24,982 nt of DNA from positions 1-24,982 of IMG/VR virus record IMGVR_UViG_3300021225_000053; one strand, written 5' to 3'. How positions within the stretch are numbered: the first letter of the stretch is position 1; each line of letters opens with the position of its first letter. Below are positions 1 through 8,350 of the stretch, one piece after another. The DNA is from a virus. The notes under the pieces were generated by a model. It saw nothing but the letters and a program-made list of their open reading frames with translations. It ran no database searches and was not told where the DNA came from. The translations under genes were made by a program, and so were the position numbers.

Positions 1-140
1 TTAAAGAACGCATTGCTCAATTGATGCAGGCAACGCAAATCCAAGCAAAAACTAAGACAGAATCACGTTTGGATCAGTTAAAAGACGTCCAAGACGTGGA
101 AGTTGTTGAAGTTAAAGACAAAAATGACAACGACGACTGA
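1..140 (+). CDS. C-terminal end of an upstream ORF (partial, unknown)
   Basis: An open frame enters from the left edge (first full codon at base 3) and stops with TGA at 138-140, giving about 45 residues. The visible part is charged, helix-prone and ends in an acidic tail (VEVVEVKDKNDNDD). It overlaps the start of the terminase by 17 bases, so the two are probably translated as a coupled pair. Its place just ahead of the large terminase would suit a small terminase subunit, but nothing in these residues is diagnostic. Function unknown. Confidence 0.55.
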   Translation, partial: KERIAQLMQATQIQAKTKTESRLDQLKDVQDVEVVEVKDKNDNDD

Positions 141-1680
141 AAATACGTCAAAAAAGGCGAAGTTAGACCCCGCCGAGCTCCAATTTTTACTGGATAATGT
201 CGATACATTGTCCGATTCTCAGCTTCGGGTACTAAAAAACCAGCTAGACGAGACAATCGACGCAGTCCACAAAGAGAATTGCCAAGAAAGTTTTATGGAT
301 TTTGTACATAGAGTGTGGCCGCACTTTATTGACGGGGCACACCATAAGCGCATGGCTGCAGCATTCGAAAGGGTAGCTAATGGCACTTGCAAACGGCTTA
401 TTATTAATATGCCTCCTCGTCATACTAAGTCCGAGTTTGCGTCGTACCTGCTACCTGCTTGGTTTCTGGGCAAATACCCAAATCGTAAGGTTATCCAAGC
501 ATCTCACACAGCTGAATTGGCGGTTGGCTTTGGACGAAAGGTCCGAAATCTGGTGGATAGTGAGATTTACCGCGAGCTATTTCCTGATCTGGTTCTGGCG
601 GCAGACTCTAAAGCTGCTGGTCGCTGGAATACCAGCAAGGGCGGTGACTACTTTGCTATTGGTGTGGGCGGCGCAGTTACCGGTAAGGGCGCAGACGTGC
701 TCATCATCGATGACCCGCACAGTGAACAAGAGGCAGCGCTTGCACAAGTCAACCCTGAAATCTACGACAAGGTATACGAATGGTATACGTCTGGTCCACG
801 GCAGCGTCTACAACCGGGTGGAGCCATTGTAATTGTTATGACAAGGTGGTCGTTGCGTGATTTGACTGGTCAAGTGATCAAGTCAGCGGCTTCGCGTGGC
901 GGGGATGAGTGGGAAGTTATCGAGTTTCCGGCAATTTTGCCTAGTGGCAACCCACTTTGGCCTGAGTTCTGGTCGTTGATGGAGCTAGAAAAGCTACGTA
1001 CCGAGTTGCCGAACAGCAAATGGATGGCTCAGTATCAGCAACAACCCACATCAGACAGCTCAGCTATCGTAAAACGTGAGTGGTGGAAGATATGGGACAA
1101 GGAAACACCGCCAGAATGTGACTATATTCTACAGACATGGGACACGGCGTTCGAAAAAAACACCCGCGCCGACTATTCTGCGTGCACAACATGGGGTATT
1201 TTCTACAATGAAGAGGACAATGACCAGCCAAACATCATCTTGCTGAACGCATTTAAGGCGAGGATGGAGTGGATCGAGCTAAAAAAGAAGGCTTTTGAAG
1301 AATATAAAGAGTGGCAACCTGATAATATCTTAATCGAGAAGAAAGCGACGGGTGCGCCGCTGATTTATGAGTTCCGAGCGATGGGAATACCCGCTATGGA
1401 GTTCAGTCCGGGCAAAGGTCAGGACAAAATTAGCAGATTGAACGCAGTTTCAGACGTAATCGCCTCAGGTAAGGTGTGGATTCCAGAAACTCGGTGGGCA
1501 GAAGAGCTAGTTGACGAGATAGCGTCGTTCCCATCGGGCGAACATGACGACTTAGTTGACGCGACAACCCTAGCCTTAGCCAGATTTAGGAATGGTGGCT
1601 TTATTCGCCTACCAAGTGACGAGCCAGACGAGATACGCCTGTTCAAATCGCACAAAAACGCTGGGTACTACAACGTATGA
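124..1680 (+). CDS. terL: Terminase large subunit
   Basis: This is the DNA-packaging motor: an ATPase that drives DNA into the prohead through the portal, fused to a nuclease that cuts the concatemer. In the 518-residue form, the ATPase has a Walker A-like MPPRHTKSE at about 96-104, Walker B VLIIDDP at about 192-198 and a coupling motif VMTRWS near 238. The RNase H-like nuclease shows the usual acidic positions: TWDTAF near 338, IEKKATG near 404 and HDDLVDA near 474. The length is normal for TerL. The frame can open at TTG 103, but ATG 124 is preferred because it gives a natural N-terminus and a typical short overlap with the upstream ORF. It ends in an ATGA overlap with the oxygenase gene. 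Family assignment is firm; the exact start is less so. Confidence 0.95.
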   Translation: MTTTTENTSKKAKLDPAELQFLLDNVDTLSDSQLRVLKNQLDETIDAVHKENCQESFMDFVHRVWPHFIDGAHHKRMAAAFERVANGTCKRLIINMPPRHTKSEFASYLLPAWFLGKYPNRKVIQASHTAELAVGFGRKVRNLVDSEIYRELFPDLVLAADSKAAGRWNTSKGGDYFAIGVGGAVTGKGADVLIIDDPHSEQEAALAQVNPEIYDKVYEWYTSGPRQRLQPGGAIVIVMTRWSLRDLTGQVIKSAASRGGDEWEVIEFPAILPSGNPLWPEFWSLMELEKLRTELPNSKWMAQYQQQPTSDSSAIVKREWWKIWDKETPPECDYILQTWDTAFEKNTRADYSACTTWGIFYNEEDNDQPNIILLNAFKARMEWIELKKKAFEEYKEWQPDNILIEKKATGAPLIYEFRAMGIPAMEFSPGKGQDKISRLNAVSDVIASGKVWIPETRWAEELVDEIASFPSGEHDDLVDATTLALARFRNGGFIRLPSDEPDEIRLFKSHKNAGYYNV

Positions 1681-2225
1681 ACGAATTTTGGGTAACGTAT
1701 CAGATACCGCCTGAGGTTATTGACCTAGCAAACAAGGAATTTGATCAAGTTACACCGTATGATGCGCAAGTGTTACGTGGCTTGGAGCGTAAAACTAACT
1801 ATGCTCAGCGAGATAGCACCTTAAGGGTACCTGCGTTTGAGCATTGGTTTAGTGGGATCTTGTACAGATACGGTATGGTTAGTAATAGCAACCTGTGGCA
1901 GTTTAAAATTGATGGTCAGGAAACGCTGCAGGTAGCAGATTATGGTGAAGATCAGCATTTTGATTGGCATATGGATGTGATTCCATTCTCAGGCCCTACT
2001 GATAGGAAAGTATCAGTAATATGCCTAATGTCTGATCCAGAAGATTATTATGGTGGGCATCTACAAGTACAGAACCCACACGACGATAAAGATGTACACA
2101 CAATAGCGTTACGAAAAGGAACGATGGTAGCTTTTCCTTCAGTAATACGACATAGAGTAACCCCCGTAGCGCAAGGAGTTAGGCGCTCGGCAACCATGTG
2201 GCTAACAGGCCCTTGTTATAGATAG
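1677..2225 (+). CDS. 2-oxoglutarate/Fe(II)-dependent oxygenase (prolyl hydroxylase-like)
   Basis: A 182-residue non-haem iron dioxygenase. The iron triad is visible: His98 and Asp100 in FDWHMD, and a distal His159 in FPSVIRHRVTPV. A 2-oxoglutarate-binding Arg follows in GVRRSATMW (Arg169 or Arg170). Enzymes of this fold couple 2-oxoglutarate decarboxylation to hydroxylation of a substrate, often a prolyl or other protein side chain. The pattern and length fit the small prolyl-4-hydroxylase-like branch seen in other phages. It overlaps terL by ATGA and is followed eight bases later by the portal gene, so it is co-transcribed with packaging genes. The substrate is unknown: a virion protein, host protein or nucleic acid are all possible. 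Confidence 0.9.
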   Translation: MNEFWVTYQIPPEVIDLANKEFDQVTPYDAQVLRGLERKTNYAQRDSTLRVPAFEHWFSGILYRYGMVSNSNLWQFKIDGQETLQVADYGEDQHFDWHMDVIPFSGPTDRKVSVICLMSDPEDYYGGHLQVQNPHDDKDVHTIALRKGTMVAFPSVIRHRVTPVAQGVRRSATMWLTGPCYR

Positions 2226-2233
2226 GATGAATC

Positions 2234-4717
2234 ATGGCAACTAATATGATAGACAAGGGACTCTATGCAGCCCCAACCGGTATACAAGCATCACCGCAAG
2301 AGCCAGATATTGAAATCGAGATTGAAAATCCAGAGGGTGTTCGCATCGGTATGGATGGTCTGGAGATTGAGTTAGAACCCAGCAAAGGATCTGCAGAAGA
2401 CTTCGACGCTAACTTAGCTGAGTTTATGGATGAAGGTGAGTTAGCTATGTTGGCTAGCGAACTTATTGCCGACTTTGATGATGACGTGGCTTCACGTAAA
2501 GATTGGGTTGAAGCATATGTTAAAGGTTTAAAGCTGTTGGGTTTGAAAGTAGAAGAAAGAACTGAACCGTGGAATGGCGCATGTGGCGTGTTCCACCCTA
2601 TGTTGACAGAAGCAGTTGTACGCTTCCAATCAGAAGCTATCGTTGAGACGTTCCCAGCTATGGGTCCTGTTAAGACTCAGATTGTTGGCGCAATCGACAA
2701 GCTAAAAGAGGAAGCAGCCGCACGTGTACGTGACGATATGAACTATCGTCTAACAGAAGAGATGACTGAGTATCGCCCTGAGCATGAGAAGTTATTGTGG
2801 GCGTTGCCACTCGCAGGTTCAGCATTCAAGAAAGCATACTATGACCCGACACTAGGTCGTCAAGTAGCTATGTTCGTTCCTGCAGAAGACATGATTGTTC
2901 CTTACGGCGCATCGTCTCTCGAAACAGCAGAGCGTGTAACGCATGTGATGCGTAAGACTAAGAACGAGATGAGAAAGCTACAAGTAGCTGGCTTCTATTG
3001 TGATGTTGATCTTGGTGATCCACAGAGTGTGTTGGATGACATCGAGAAGCAAAAAGAGAAAGACGAAGGATACGTTGGCAATATAGACAATCGCTTCCGT
3101 GTTCTTGAGATGCACGTCGAGTTAGACCTAGCAGGATATGAGGATGAGAAGAAAGGCGAGAAGACTGGGATCGCTCTGCCTTACGTAGTAACTATAGAGA
3201 AGGGTACGGCAACAATATTATCCATAAGGAGAAATTGGTATGAAGACGACACTCTTAAACTCAAGCGTAATCATTTTGTTCACTACGTTTATGTTCCCGG
3301 CTTTGGCTTCTATGGCTATGGTTTTATACATCTTATCGGCGGGTACGCTAAAGCAGCTACAGCAATTATGCGTCAGTTGGTTGACGCAGGTACTCTATCC
3401 AACCTCCCCGGCGGTCTAAAGACTAAAGGTCTACGTGTTAAAGGTGACGATACTCCTATCGCACCGGGTGAGTTCCGTGATGTGGATGTAGCGTCAGGCA
3501 CCTTACGTGACAACATCCTACCTCTGCCATACAAAGAACCAAGTCAAACTCTGTTCCAGTTGTTAGGTCAGATCATTCAAGAAGGTCGTAGCTTTGCATC
3601 GGCTGGCGACATTAACGTGTCGGATATGTCTACGCAAGCACCGGTAGGCACAACATTAGCTATCCTTGAGCGGACCTTAAAGATAAGCACGGCGGTACAA
3701 GCACGTCTGCACTATGCAATGCGTATAGAGTTCCGTCTGTTAAAAGCGATCATCGCTGACTACACACCAGAAGACTACAGCTATGTTCCTGAAGATGGCA
3801 CACCATCAGTTAAACGCAGTGACTATGATCAGGTAGACATCATCCCTGTTAGTGATCCGAACGCAGCAACAATGGCGCAGAAGATTACGCAGTATCAGGC
3901 TGTGATTCAGTTAGCTCAACAAGCTCCACAGTTGTACGACTTACCTTTGTTGCACCGCCAGATGATAGAGATACTTGGTGTGAAGAACGCAGCTAAGTTA
4001 GTGCCGACTGAAGATGACGAGACACCGACCGATCCAGTAACGGAGAACCAGAACATCCTGATGGGTAAGCCAGTCAAGGCTTTCATTGAACAGGATCACG
4101 AGGCTCACATTGCTGTTCACATGGCAGCAGCCCAAGACCCCAAGATTCAACAGTTGGTTGGTATGTCACCTATGGCTCAAGCAATTCAAGCCGCAGGCGC
4201 AGCTCATATAAACGAGCACGTTGCACTGGCGTACCGCAAACAGATCGAAGCGAAACTTGGTGTCAGCTTACCGACCGAAGAGCAGAACAAGAAGATGCCT
4301 CCAGAACTTGCAGCTCGTGTGGCTCAGATGGCAGCTCAAGCGTCGCAGAAACTTCTGGCTCAGAACCAGCAAGAAGCGGCTCAACAGCAAGCACAGCAAC
4401 AAGCGGAAGATCCAGTCCTGCAGCTACAGAAGATGGAACTGCAGATCAAGCAGGATGAGCTTAAACGTAAGGCATTGAAAGATACTGCAGATGCGGCAGC
4501 TAAAGCTGATCAGCTTGAGATCGAGCGTCTACGGATTGAAGCTACTAAAGAAATTGCAGGTCTACAGGCTGGTGCAAAGATCCGTACGGATACCCAGAAA
4601 CTGCAGGCAAATACAGAGATAGAAGGTGTAAGGCTAGGCGCTCAGATTGCTAAAGATCGTCGTGAGATGTCAAAACCACAACCTAAAGCAGCACCAAAGA
4701 AGAAAGAAACTAAATGA
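2234..4717 (+). CDS. Portal protein (P22-like, long form)
   Basis: An 827-residue protein in the portal position right after the terminase. Portals form the dodecameric ring at one capsid vertex through which DNA is packaged and ejected. An acidic N-terminus (1-70) precedes a mixed alpha/beta core. An aromatic-glycine run (GFGFYGYGFIHLIGGYAKA, near 355) followed by a long helix and LSNLPGGL is characteristic of large podovirus portals as I know them. From about 700 to the end there is a Gln/Ala-rich coiled coil with many Lys and Glu, consistent with the helical barrel of long P22-type portals. A GGA lies just upstream of the ATG. The stop overlaps the next gene by ATGA. No catalytic motif is expected. 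Confidence 0.88.
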   Translation: MATNMIDKGLYAAPTGIQASPQEPDIEIEIENPEGVRIGMDGLEIELEPSKGSAEDFDANLAEFMDEGELAMLASELIADFDDDVASRKDWVEAYVKGLKLLGLKVEERTEPWNGACGVFHPMLTEAVVRFQSEAIVETFPAMGPVKTQIVGAIDKLKEEAAARVRDDMNYRLTEEMTEYRPEHEKLLWALPLAGSAFKKAYYDPTLGRQVAMFVPAEDMIVPYGASSLETAERVTHVMRKTKNEMRKLQVAGFYCDVDLGDPQSVLDDIEKQKEKDEGYVGNIDNRFRVLEMHVELDLAGYEDEKKGEKTGIALPYVVTIEKGTATILSIRRNWYEDDTLKLKRNHFVHYVYVPGFGFYGYGFIHLIGGYAKAATAIMRQLVDAGTLSNLPGGLKTKGLRVKGDDTPIAPGEFRDVDVASGTLRDNILPLPYKEPSQTLFQLLGQIIQEGRSFASAGDINVSDMSTQAPVGTTLAILERTLKISTAVQARLHYAMRIEFRLLKAIIADYTPEDYSYVPEDGTPSVKRSDYDQVDIIPVSDPNAATMAQKITQYQAVIQLAQQAPQLYDLPLLHRQMIEILGVKNAAKLVPTEDDETPTDPVTENQNILMGKPVKAFIEQDHEAHIAVHMAAAQDPKIQQLVGMSPMAQAIQAAGAAHINEHVALAYRKQIEAKLGVSLPTEEQNKKMPPELAARVAQMAAQASQKLLAQNQQEAAQQQAQQQAEDPVLQLQKMELQIKQDELKRKALKDTADAAAKADQLEIERLRIEATKEIAGLQAGAKIRTDTQKLQANTEIEGVRLGAQIAKDRREMSKPQPKAAPKKKETK

Positions 4718-4911
4718 ACGAAAACACCCTACTTGACTACTTAAAGAAGGAACTCGCTAAGGAAATAGAAACCAGAGCTGCATCCTTATCGTCAGGTAGT
4801 GCCCAGAGTTTTGAGGAGTACAAACACGTAGCCGGAGTAATCCGGGGTCTAGCTTTGGCTACGGAAATTATTAATGACCTCGTGCAAAGACTGGAGAAAT
4901 CTGATGAATAG
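4714..4911 (+). CDS. Small helical protein of unknown function
   Basis: A 65-residue protein with its ATG inside the portal stop (ATGA) and its end overlapping the next start (ATGAATAG), so it is translationally coupled on both sides. The sequence is charged and predominantly helical (LLDYLKKELAKEIETRAASL, then a central turn and a second helix ending in QRLEKSDE), with no Cys, membrane segment or recognisable motif. The two-helix hairpin shape is common in small virion-assembly proteins, but no function can be assigned. Confidence 0.75.
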   Translation: MNENTLLDYLKKELAKEIETRAASLSSGSAQSFEEYKHVAGVIRGLALATEIINDLVQRLEKSDE

Positions 4912-5308
4912 TGCTGTTGATTTGTCTCAAGCTGTGGACTTGTCTGCCTTAATCGACAAATCTGCCCAAGAGAAAGCAACACAAATACCTACCCCCGCTG
5001 GCTACAAGATTCTTTGTGCCCTGCCGGAGATGGATGAAGCGTATGAAAGCGGAATCATTAAAGCCGACCAGACTAAGAAGTTTGAAGAAGCTTTAGCTAC
5101 AGTGTATTTCGTTGTAAAACTTGGTCCTGATTGCTACACAGACAAAGAGCGTTATCCGTCTGGTCCGTGGTGCAAAGAAGGTGATTTTGTATTGGTACGT
5201 CCTAGTTCAGGTACTCGTATCAAGATTCACGGGCGTGAGTTCCGTGTAATTAACGAAGACACCGTTGAGGGAGTAGTACAAGACCCCCGTGGTATTTCAC
5301 GTGCATAA
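4904..5308 (+). CDS. GroES-like co-chaperonin
   Basis: A 134-residue protein matching the GroES beta-barrel order. PAGYKILCALPE corresponds to the first strands (GroES RVIVKRKE). ESGIIKAD (near 48-55) falls where GroES has its GroEL-binding mobile loop (GGIVLTG). VVKLGPD matches VLAVGNG, CKEGDFVLVRPSSGTRIK matches VKVGDIVIFNDGYG, and INEDTVEGVVQ matches the C-terminal SESDILAIVE. Phage co-chaperonins such as T4 gp31 replace host GroES so that GroEL can fold the coat protein; a similar role for a virion protein here is inferred. The frame also opens at ATG 4874, but ATG 4904 has a GGAG at 4893-4896 with ideal spacing and gives the GroES-like length plus a short N-terminal extension. Confidence 0.82.
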   Translation: MNSAVDLSQAVDLSALIDKSAQEKATQIPTPAGYKILCALPEMDEAYESGIIKADQTKKFEEALATVYFVVKLGPDCYTDKERYPSGPWCKEGDFVLVRPSSGTRIKIHGREFRVINEDTVEGVVQDPRGISRA

Positions 5309-5318
5309 GGAGTAACAA

Positions 5319-6278
5319 ATGGCAGAGTTTGAAAAAAGTGAGTTTAAGTTCCCTGATGAGATAGTCGACAAGAATGTGTTGGCTAATGCAGAGGAAGATT
5401 TACAGATAGAGATCGAAGACGATACTCCAGCCCCCGACCGTGACAAGAAACCTATGGCTGAACCGCCAGAAGATGTCACCGACGACGAGCTTAGCCAGTA
5501 TGACGAGAAAGTTCAGAAGCGCCTAAAGAAGTTTACTAAGGGCTACCATGATGAGCGTCGTGCTAAGGAAGAAGCTTTCCGTGAGCGTCAGGCTGCAGAA
5601 GAATTCGCTAAGCAAGTCTACGAAGAAAACAAACGCCTACAACAACAGTTGTCTGAAGGCTCGAAGATGTACATTGAGCAGGGGCAATCCGCTGCACAGA
5701 TGGCATTGGAGTCTGCTGAAAAGGCGTACAAAGAAGCATATGAATCAGGTGATACTGACGCATTATTAGATGCGCAGAAGAAGATTACCGCTGCGACTTT
5801 GAGACTTGACAAAGCACAAAATTTAAAACCTATTGAAATTGTTGAAAAACCAAGTTATAGTCCGTCCAAGCCTGCAGTTACCGACACCCGTGCCGAGCAG
5901 TGGAAAGACGAAAATCCGTGGTATGGTGACGAAAGCAAGCCTGAACATACGATCATGAGTGCTACCGCCTTAGGCGTGCATACAGCATTACTCAGACAAT
6001 ATGGTCAAGGCTATATAGGCAGCGATGATTACTACGAGAAGATCGATTCTCGTATGCGAGCAAGTTTCCCCGAATATTTCGGGAGCACAAATCAAGAACC
6101 GGATGAAGAGCGAGCAGCTCCCGCCCGTGCCAAACCAGCTAACGTAGTAGCACCCGCTACCCGTAGCACATCCCCCAAGAAGGTAAAGCTAAGTTCTTCG
6201 CAAGTAGCAATAGCGAAGCGTTTAGGTGTGCCTCTTGAACTTTACGCCAAGAAGGTTGCTGAACAGGAGAATAGATAA
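5319..6278 (+). CDS. Putative scaffolding protein
   Basis: A 319-residue, highly charged protein between portal and capsid genes, the usual place of a scaffold. Residues 1-70 are acidic and disordered-looking, about 70-165 form a long Lys/Glu/Gln/Ala-rich coiled coil, 195-260 hold an aromatic segment (ENPWYGDES, FPEYFGS), and the C-terminus is a Pro/Ala linker followed by a basic helical end (LSSSQVAIAKRLGVPLELY). A basic helix-turn-helix end that binds coat protein is known in P22 and phi29 scaffolds; the likeness here is in general character only. An AAGGAG lies just before the start, and the stop overlaps the next start as TAATG. A minor head protein is the alternative. Confidence 0.6.
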   Translation: MAEFEKSEFKFPDEIVDKNVLANAEEDLQIEIEDDTPAPDRDKKPMAEPPEDVTDDELSQYDEKVQKRLKKFTKGYHDERRAKEEAFRERQAAEEFAKQVYEENKRLQQQLSEGSKMYIEQGQSAAQMALESAEKAYKEAYESGDTDALLDAQKKITAATLRLDKAQNLKPIEIVEKPSYSPSKPAVTDTRAEQWKDENPWYGDESKPEHTIMSATALGVHTALLRQYGQGYIGSDDYYEKIDSRMRASFPEYFGSTNQEPDEERAAPARAKPANVVAPATRSTSPKKVKLSSSQVAIAKRLGVPLELYAKKVAEQENR

Positions 6279-6730
6279 TGGCAAATGAACCACGTTTGAC
6301 CCGCGAATTAGAAACACGTAGTAAGGCAGTTAGAAAACCAACTTGGGCACCGCCTGAGCTGTTACCTAACCCAAACCCTGAACCGGGCTATAAATTTCGT
6401 TGGGTTCGTATATCGATGCTAGGCAAAGATGACAACATTAACTTCTCTGGTAAGCGCCGTGAAGGCTGGGAACCTGTTAAGGCGTCGGAACATCCTGAGC
6501 TTCACATGCATCTTGATAGTGAAAATGCTGGGAAAGATGTAGTAGTAATTGGTGGGTTGATGCTCTGTAAGACACCTGAAGAGTTTGTTGAGCAGCGGAA
6601 TGAGTACTACCGCAAGCAGGCTAATGACCAGATGATTGCAGTCGACAACAACCTGATGCGTCAAAGTGACCCGAAGATGCCGCTCTTTAATGATCGGAAA
6701 TCGACGACGACCTTTGGCAGAGGTGGTTAA
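6278..6730 (+). CDS. Conserved phage protein of unknown function, head region
   Basis: A 150-residue soluble protein whose ATG overlaps the scaffold stop. It opens with a basic N-terminus (LTRELETRSKAVRKPTW), a Pro-rich stretch, then the strand-like GYKFRWVRISML and a segment KRREGWEPVKASEHPE, followed by a helix with EEFVEQRNEYYRKQ. The C-terminus is Gly/Arg-rich (FGRGG). I have the impression of related proteins in other aquatic phages beside capsid genes, but I cannot name a family. Position between scaffold and the structural gene pair suggests a role in head assembly. Confidence 0.7.
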   Translation: MANEPRLTRELETRSKAVRKPTWAPPELLPNPNPEPGYKFRWVRISMLGKDDNINFSGKRREGWEPVKASEHPELHMHLDSENAGKDVVVIGGLMLCKTPEEFVEQRNEYYRKQANDQMIAVDNNLMRQSDPKMPLFNDRKSTTTFGRGG

Positions 6731-6749
6731 TTAATTTTTGGAGTTAAAC

Positions 6750-7385
6750 ATGGCTTATCCTGTTATAGCGGCCCCGTACGGGCTAAAGCCGATCAACTTG
6801 ATCGGTGGTCAGGTGTTTGCTGGTGCTACTCGTGAATTACCTATTGCAACTTCCTACACCACTGCTATTTTTTATGGCAATGTTGTAACCCTAGTTGCAG
6901 GCGGTACTATCGAGAACTCACCATTAGCAGCTGATACGTCGCCTTTGGCTGGCGTTGTTGGTGTTTTCTTGGGTTGTTCTTACACAAACCCAACTAACGG
7001 TCAAACAACTTACTCACAATACTGGCCCGGCACTGCTGGTGCTAGCAATATTGTTGCGTATATTGCTGATGATCCTGATCAACTGTACAAAGCAGTTAAC
7101 GTAGCTGGTACAACAGTTAACGACACAACTTCTGGTCTGTTACCTGCGTACTTAGGTCAAACTGTTGTTGGTTCAAACTGCCGTTTAGTATTGAACACAG
7201 GTTCAACAACTTCTGGCGATTCTAAAGTTGGTATTTATACCGCTGCTGGCGCGACTACATCAAGTCTGCCACTACGAATCGTTGATGTTGTGCCTGACAC
7301 AGCAAATGCGTCTGGTAACTTCGTTGAATTCGTTGTTAAGTTCAACTTTGGCTACCATTCGTACTACAACGCAACCGGTATCTAA
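6750..7385 (+). CDS. Capsid-associated structural protein (decoration-like)
   Basis: A 211-residue protein rich in Thr, Ser, Gly, Val and Ala, with an all-beta look and no charged coiled coil, directly before the major capsid gene. It starts MAYPVIAAPYGLKPINLIGG and ends with aromatic FGYHSYYNATGI. Such proteins ahead of a coat gene are usually head decoration or minor capsid proteins; this is inferred from position and composition. The frame also opens at TTG 6738, but ATG 6750 has GGAG at 6740-6743 at ideal spacing. Two in-frame stops are absent between them, so the choice rests on the ribosome site. Confidence 0.7.
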   Translation: MAYPVIAAPYGLKPINLIGGQVFAGATRELPIATSYTTAIFYGNVVTLVAGGTIENSPLAADTSPLAGVVGVFLGCSYTNPTNGQTTYSQYWPGTAGASNIVAYIADDPDQLYKAVNVAGTTVNDTTSGLLPAYLGQTVVGSNCRLVLNTGSTTSGDSKVGIYTAAGATTSSLPLRIVDVVPDTANASGNFVEFVVKFNFGYHSYYNATGI

Positions 7386-7396
7386 GGAGATAAATC

Positions 7397-8311
7397 ATGG
7401 CAATTTCACGTGCACAACTACTGAAAGAGCTGCTCCCGGGCCTGAACGCGTTGTTCGGTTTGGAGTATGCAACTTACGGCGAAGAACACAAAGAGATCTA
7501 CGAAACAGAGACCTCCGAGCGTTCGTTCGAAGAAGAAACAAAACTGTCTGGTTTCTCAGCAGCACCTGTTAAAAACGAGGGTTCCGCCATCGCTTATGAC
7601 AATGCTCAAGAAGCATGGACAGCACGATACAACCACGAAACAATCGCAATGGGCTTCAGCTTGACTGAAGAAGCTATCGAAGATAACTTGTATGACTCGT
7701 TATCCGCTCGTTACACCAAAGCATTGGCTCGCGGTATGGCTTACACCAAGCAAGTTAAAGCTGCAAACGTATTGAACAACGGCTTCACTAACACCGCTGC
7801 ATATTACGGTGGTGATGGCGTGCCTCTGTTCTCAGCTTCGCACCCATTAACTTCTGGTGGCACCAACAGCAACATTCCAACAACTCCTGCTGACTTGAAT
7901 GAGACTTCTTTGGAAGCCGCTGTAATTCAAATCGCTGCGTGGACTGATGAACGTGGTCTGTTGATCGCTGCTAAGCCTAGCAAACTGATCGTTCCACCAG
8001 CATTGCAGTTCGTTGCAACCCGCCTGTTAGAGACATCTCTACGTGTTGGTACTAACGACAACGACATCAATGCTCTGAAGAACAACGGTTCAATCCCCGG
8101 TGGTTACACAATCAATCACTTCTTGACCGACAACAACGCTTGGTTCTTAACAACCGACGTTCCAAACGGCATGAAGCATTTTGTGCGTACCCCAATGTCA
8201 ACCGGCATGGACGGCGACTTCGATACTGGTAACGTACGTTACAAGGCTCGTGAGCGTTATTCTTTCGGTTGGTCAGATCCGCTCGGTATGTACGGCTCTG
8301 TAGGCGCGTAA
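7397..8311 (+). CDS. Major capsid protein (HK97-fold, Mu gpT-like)
   Basis: A 304-residue coat protein. The N-terminal third carries acidic helices (YGEEHKEIYETETSERS), as in the N-arm of HK97-type coats. The middle has the pattern I associate with Mu gpT-like major head subunits: an EG.AIAYDNAQE segment, a strand with ETIAMGFSLTEEAIEDNLYD, a long helix ending in ANVLNNGF, and GGDGVPLFSASHP. It has a strong AAGGAG site seven bases before the ATG and is followed at once by a hairpin terminator, in line with a highly expressed coat gene at the end of a transcript. It forms the capsid shell around the DNA. Confidence 0.88.
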   Translation: MAISRAQLLKELLPGLNALFGLEYATYGEEHKEIYETETSERSFEEETKLSGFSAAPVKNEGSAIAYDNAQEAWTARYNHETIAMGFSLTEEAIEDNLYDSLSARYTKALARGMAYTKQVKAANVLNNGFTNTAAYYGGDGVPLFSASHPLTSGGTNSNIPTTPADLNETSLEAAVIQIAAWTDERGLLIAAKPSKLIVPPALQFVATRLLETSLRVGTNDNDINALKNNGSIPGGYTINHFLTDNNAWFLTTDVPNGMKHFVRTPMSTGMDGDFDTGNVRYKARERYSFGWSDPLGMYGSVGA

Positions 8312-8312
8312 A

Positions 8313-8336
8313 AAGAGGGGGCTTCGGCCCCCTTTT
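8313..8336 (+). terminator. Rho-independent terminator after the capsid gene
   Basis: A perfect GGGGGC / GCCCCC stem (8317-8322 with 8327-8332) is closed by a TTCG tetraloop in the extra-stable C(TTCG)G context. A/T pairs extend it outwards (8313-8316 with 8333-8336), leaving TTTT on the 3' side. It begins right after the capsid stop codon. The T-tract is short, so it may act partly or as a 3'-end stabiliser. Confidence 0.85.
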
Positions 8337-8337
8337 G

Positions 8338-8346
8338 TGGTATAAA
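8338..8346 (+). promoter_or_regulatory. Possible extended -10 promoter
   Basis: TGGTATAAA matches the bacterial sigma70 extended -10 consensus TGnTATAAT at all but the last base. It sits immediately after the terminator hairpin. No good -35 box is seen upstream, where the terminator GC stem lies, but extended -10 promoters can work without one. Transcription would start near 8353, just ahead of the structured leader, and would serve the genes from 8440 onwards. Confidence 0.35.
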
Positions 8347-8350
8347 GTAG

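Noticed and set aside
103-123. TTG at 103 as the terminase start
   Set aside because: It only adds seven residues of the region overlapping the upstream ORF; ATG at 124 gives a more natural start.
380-832. A 150-codon + frame inside the terminase gene
   Set aside because: It lies wholly within terL in another frame, has no motif of its own, and the terL ATPase motifs in the same bases are clear.
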